Positions 3,256 through 5,796 of a stretch of 5,796 nucleotides of DNA are shown piece by piece. This DNA is from Candidatus Iainarchaeum sp. (GTDB lineage Archaea; Iainarchaeota; Iainarchaeia; Iainarchaeales; GCA-2688035): assembly GCA_028712575.1 (NCBI GenBank), contig JAQTPU010000059.1, positions 1-5,796 of the forward strand, read 5' to 3'. The notes below the pieces were generated by a model. That model had not been told where the DNA came from. It saw nothing but the letters and a program-made list of their open reading frames with translations, and searched no databases. Numbering within the stretch: position 1 is the stretch's first letter; each line of letters starts with the position of its first letter. The translations under genes were made by a program, and so were the position numbers.

Positions 3256-4572
3256 ATGCGGAAAAAAAGTGAAAACACTGTTGAGGCAATGAAGGGGCAG
3301 ATTGCCTCGCTGTCGAAGGAAATAATCTGCAGGGAGAAAAAAACAATTGAACTTATCAGGAAAGAGGTCGCCTTGGAGGAAAAACTGACCTTTGTCCTTG
3401 CAAAAATGATTGCCCTTGAGAAAAAGAATGTTTTGAATGCGGAGAAGACAACTAAGGAAAAGGAAACAGTGTTCAAGGCGAGAATTGCGAATCTTGAAAA
3501 AAAACAGCAGAAATATGAAAAGAGAAAAGAGGCTGCGCAGCATGTCGGGGAAAAACAGATTGCAATCAAAAAGGAGCTTGAGGCGCTTGATGAAAAATTA
3601 AAATCGGATTCCGAGGAGCTTTTTGGAATAAAAAAAATGGCTGACACAGGCCTTGTCCGGGAAGAATCGCCTTTTGCTGATGAAGATGCCGGGAAAGGCA
3701 GAAAAAGGGCTGCCGAGCTTTCAAGGGAGATAAAGGAAACGAAAAAGCAGCAGGCAAAGGTAAAAGAAATTGCTGAAGTTACCGAAGAGTTGAGGAAGGC
3801 GCTTGAAGAGGAAAAAGAGGAGCCTGAAGAGGAAAAAGAGGAAGGCTTCGAAGGGAATGAGGCCGAAGAACAGCCTGAAAAAGAGCCTGAAGAGGAAAAA
3901 CCTGGCATTACTGAAGGCGGGGAAGAACCTGAAGGGAAAGAAAAGCCTGATGAATCAAAAGGCCCGCTTGACTGGGAAAAAAGGCAGAAAGAGCTTATTG
4001 GCGAGGCAGGGGAAGAAAAAGGCAGCGGCCTTATGGGCAAGGACGACAGGGAAAGGCTTGGAAACAGGCTTGAAGAGGAAGAAATTCCGCCTGAAGAGGA
4101 AAATCTTGACATTGCTTCGGAGCCTGATGAGGAACAGGTTTTGGACAGGGAAGCTGCGCCTGAAAAAGGCACAAAGGAATACAGGGACAATGAAATCGCC
4201 CTTATTTATCCTGACTGGCAGGCAGGCAAGGAAAACCCGCAGGATTCAATAATTGCTGTTTCCCAGGGCCTGTACGAATTCGAGTTTGCAAAGACAGAGG
4301 CCTTTGACAAAAAAATACAGGAATTCGCAAATGAGAAGATTTCAAGAATGCAGTCGAAACCCGGTTCAAAACTGCTGATTCAGAAAGAAACAAGCAACAA
4401 TATTTTTGTGGAGTATACAGAGGAAAAAGGCGGCAGGAAAATCCTTACAAAAGCGCTTTTCATACTGCACAAAAATAACATTTATTCCCTGCTTTTTTCA
4501 GCGCCCTCGGATGAATTCCAAAAAATAGACGATTTGTTCCTAAAAACAATTTTTTCAGTCCAAACTTTCTGA
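3256..4572 (+). CDS. 438-aa coiled-coil, acidic-linker and PsbP/Mog1-like domain protein
   Basis: Three parts are visible. Residues 5-120 form a Lys/Glu-rich coiled coil, with a further helical stretch to about 182. Residues 183-300 are a low-complexity acidic linker of E-E-K, P-E-E-E-K and G-E-E-P units, probably disordered. Residues 308-438 look globular: Y309-R-D-N-E-I-A-L-I-Y-P-D-W, then S331-I-I-A-V-S, a helix F350-D-K-K-I-Q-E-F-A, strands around 373-388 and 397-415, and a final helix plus strand ending I432-F-S-V-Q-T-F. This pattern matches PsbP/Mog1-like (LpqN/DUF1795-type) alpha-beta domains, including the opening Y-P-x-W and the closing short strand. There is no signal peptide or membrane segment, so it appears cytoplasmic, unlike many PsbP-fold proteins. 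It forms an operon with the preceding coiled-coil gene. The function is unknown and the fold assignment is moderate. Confidence 0.8.
   Translation: MRKKSENTVEAMKGQIASLSKEIICREKKTIELIRKEVALEEKLTFVLAKMIALEKKNVLNAEKTTKEKETVFKARIANLEKKQQKYEKRKEAAQHVGEKQIAIKKELEALDEKLKSDSEELFGIKKMADTGLVREESPFADEDAGKGRKRAAELSREIKETKKQQAKVKEIAEVTEELRKALEEEKEEPEEEKEEGFEGNEAEEQPEKEPEEEKPGITEGGEEPEGKEKPDESKGPLDWEKRQKELIGEAGEEKGSGLMGKDDRERLGNRLEEEEIPPEEENLDIASEPDEEQVLDREAAPEKGTKEYRDNEIALIYPDWQAGKENPQDSIIAVSQGLYEFEFAKTEAFDKKIQEFANEKISRMQSKPGSKLLIQKETSNNIFVEYTEEKGGRKILTKALFILHKNNIYSLLFSAPSDEFQKIDDLFLKTIFSVQTF
3803..4103 (+). repeat. Imperfect coding repeats in the acidic linker
   Basis: The DNA core TGAAGAGGAAAA recurs at 3804, 3825, 3888 and 4092, with a near copy at 4071. 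The first two copies are parts of adjacent 21-nt units that encode E-E-E-K-E-E-P. The array suggests growth of the Glu/Lys/Pro linker by slippage or unequal recombination. The purine bias also creates long spurious open frames on both strands here. Confidence 0.6.
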
Positions 4573-4579
4573 AAAATAA

Positions 4580-4590
4580 TTTTTTATACT
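4580..4590 (+). promoter_or_regulatory. T6 tract and TATA box ahead of the lipoprotein gene
   Basis: TTTTTTATACT starts eight bases after the stop of the 438-aa gene and is centred about 26-27 nt before the lipoprotein ATG (4611). That is the spacing expected for a leaderless archaeal transcript. No Shine-Dalgarno lies between them. The T6 may double as a terminator for the upstream operon. Confidence 0.5.
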
Positions 4591-4610
4591 AGAAAGCCCT
4601 TTTTATATCC

Positions 4611-5796
4611 ATGAAAAAAGCCTTTCTTCTGGCTGCATTGCTGATTGCAATCGCCCTTGCAGGCTGCACAGGCCAGTTAATGCCGGGCCAGGCAAATCCA
4701 GTGCAGGAATACAAGGCGCAAAAACAGTCCGAAAGGCTGCATTCGGCTTCAGCACAATTGTTCCTGGCCTTTGAAGACGCGAATGCCGGCGCTGCACTTG
4801 ACCAGCAGATAACAGAAAAAAGAGCCGGGCTTGCGGCGGAAACAAATCCGAGCTTGAAGCTGGAAATCCAAAAGGAACTTTTTATTCTCGAAACCCAAAA
4901 GGAATCCACTAGCCAGATGCACGGCCTCTTCCAGTGGCTTGAATCGGAAATAAAATCATCAGATTCAGACCTGAATTCCGCGGCAACAACAGAACAGGTT
5001 GACGAGGCCGACGCAAAAGCAGCAGCAACAGTCCCTGTTTCAATGGTAATCCTGGCTGTTTCTGTTTCAGGAATGCTGGAAATGCAGCAGAAAATTCTTT
5101 CAGCGAGCCCTGCGGATTTTGCTGCAGAGGAAACAGCTGCTTCAAGCCTTGCCCCCGATGTCCAGAAGGCAAAAGAAATCCAGGGTAAGGATTTCAACAA
5201 AATATACTCTTATTGCAGCCTTTCTGCGGAAGAATCCCCTGCAAAAGGAATAGGCCAGCTTGATGAATCAATACTTGCGGAATTTGCAAGCCAGAAAGAA
5301 AAAATAATCCCCAAATGCACGGATTACATGCAGAAATATGTTCTGCAGGCAAAATCCAATTTTTCCTCTTCACAGGACGGAAGCAAAAAGAAAATTGCAG
5401 CGGCATATGCCCTTCTGAACCTCGACGCGCTGTCTGAAAAAGCAGCCATTGGTTCAAATCAGGGCCCGGATTTCAACTGGCAAAACCCCGACAACAACAA
5501 CCAGGCTTCTGCTGACAACTGCAAAGAAAGCGCTTCTGAAAGCCAGAAAGACGCCTGCTACAAGCAGAGGGCTGTTTCAGAAAACAACACTGACCTCTGC
5601 CAAAAGCTCACAATCATTTCCAAGGACGACTGCATTGAAGAAATTGCTGAAACAACCGGGGCACAGGAACTATGCACAAAAATTTCTACGGAAAGCCAGA
5701 GAAACCTCTGCTATTACACAATCGGGCTTGCGGAAGGCGACGCTGAATCCTGTTCCAGGATTTCACAGTCAAGCCAGGACGCCATAGAAACAAGAG
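4611..5796 (+). CDS. Secreted lipoprotein with Cys-spaced helical repeats (3'-partial)
   Basis: The frame is open from ATG 4611 to the window end (395 codons, no stop). Residues 1-18 form a signal peptide: M-K-K, a hydrophobic core, then lipobox L16-A-G-C19. The mature protein should therefore be anchored by lipid on C19 on the outside of the cell membrane. Residues 30-280 are mostly helical, Ala/Gln/Glu-rich, with C202 and C236 and a mildly hydrophobic stretch at 141-155 (V-P-V-S-M-V-I-L-A-V). A Asn/Gln/Asp-rich spacer (283-302) leads to repeats with Cys at 304, 316, 330, 341, 355, 367 and 381. Spacings are 12/14, 11/14 and 12/14, with units ending D-x-C-Y or N-L-C-Y. Paired cysteines could form disulfides in short helical hairpins outside the cell. 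In the next unit the expected Cys is Ile (392). I do not recognise a named family. Confidence 0.85.
   Translation, partial: MKKAFLLAALLIAIALAGCTGQLMPGQANPVQEYKAQKQSERLHSASAQLFLAFEDANAGAALDQQITEKRAGLAAETNPSLKLEIQKELFILETQKESTSQMHGLFQWLESEIKSSDSDLNSAATTEQVDEADAKAAATVPVSMVILAVSVSGMLEMQQKILSASPADFAAEETAASSLAPDVQKAKEIQGKDFNKIYSYCSLSAEESPAKGIGQLDESILAEFASQKEKIIPKCTDYMQKYVLQAKSNFSSSQDGSKKKIAAAYALLNLDALSEKAAIGSNQGPDFNWQNPDNNNQASADNCKESASESQKDACYKQRAVSENNTDLCQKLTIISKDDCIEEIAETTGAQELCTKISTESQRNLCYYTIGLAEGDAESCSRISQSSQDAIETR

Noticed and set aside
3231..4190. Long minus-strand Ser/Phe-rich open frame of 319 codons
   Set aside because: It is the antisense of the purine-rich Glu/Lys coding region. Its composition (runs of Ser) follows directly from GAA/GAG codons read backwards.
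3803..4252. Plus-strand 149-codon Lys/Arg-rich frame overlapping the acidic linker
   Set aside because: It is a frame-shifted reading of the same GAA/AAA-rich repeats, with no independent start signal. The Glu/Pro frame continues into a globular domain and is the real one.
4589..5200. Minus-strand 203-codon frame opposite the lipoprotein gene
   Set aside because: The plus strand gives a textbook lipobox signal peptide, a correctly spaced TATA box and ordered Cys repeats. The minus product is low-complexity Ser/Ala.

Overview
The window looks archaeal, most likely from a small-genome, DPANN-like lineage. The reasons are: an intron-bearing tRNA-Leu with a bulge-helix-bulge splice site and no encoded CCA; a tiny ribosomal protein eL41, a family found only in archaea and eukaryotes; TATA-like boxes about 25-30 nt before start codons; a GGTGA-type ribosome binding site; and a short-signal lipoprotein. 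The lineage is an inference, because no rRNA or other phylogenetic marker is present.

Layout. Positions 3-869 (+) hold the 3' part of a UbiA-family membrane prenyltransferase gene. Positions 870-1019 are a convergent intergenic stretch with several hairpins and T-tracts. On the minus strand, read from right to left, come an EF-Tu-domain-II-like small protein (2083-2514), tRNA-Leu(CAA) with a 108-nt intron (1779-1970), an 89-aa basic helical protein (1332-1601), a 46-aa two-helix membrane peptide (1152-1292) and eL41 (1020-1151). The last two genes abut as TAA-ATG. At about 2545-2795 the transcription direction diverges. To the right on the plus strand, a two-gene unit encodes coiled-coil proteins (2796-3254 and 3256-4572), the second ending in a PsbP/Mog1-like globular domain. 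It is followed by a lipoprotein gene (4611 to the window end, truncated) with Cys-spaced repeats.

The minus-strand block is translation-themed: a translation-factor barrel domain, a tRNA and eL41. The plus-strand block looks like cell-structure or envelope genes of unknown function. The most distinctive non-coding feature is a set of short, near-perfect hairpins, mostly with 3-5 nt loops and TTTGC/GCAAA-type arms. They fill the DNA around tRNA-Leu, lie inside its intron, and recur downstream of eL41. Two copies (about 1664-1699 and 1876-1908) are diverged direct repeats whose hairpin arms have changed in a compensated way.
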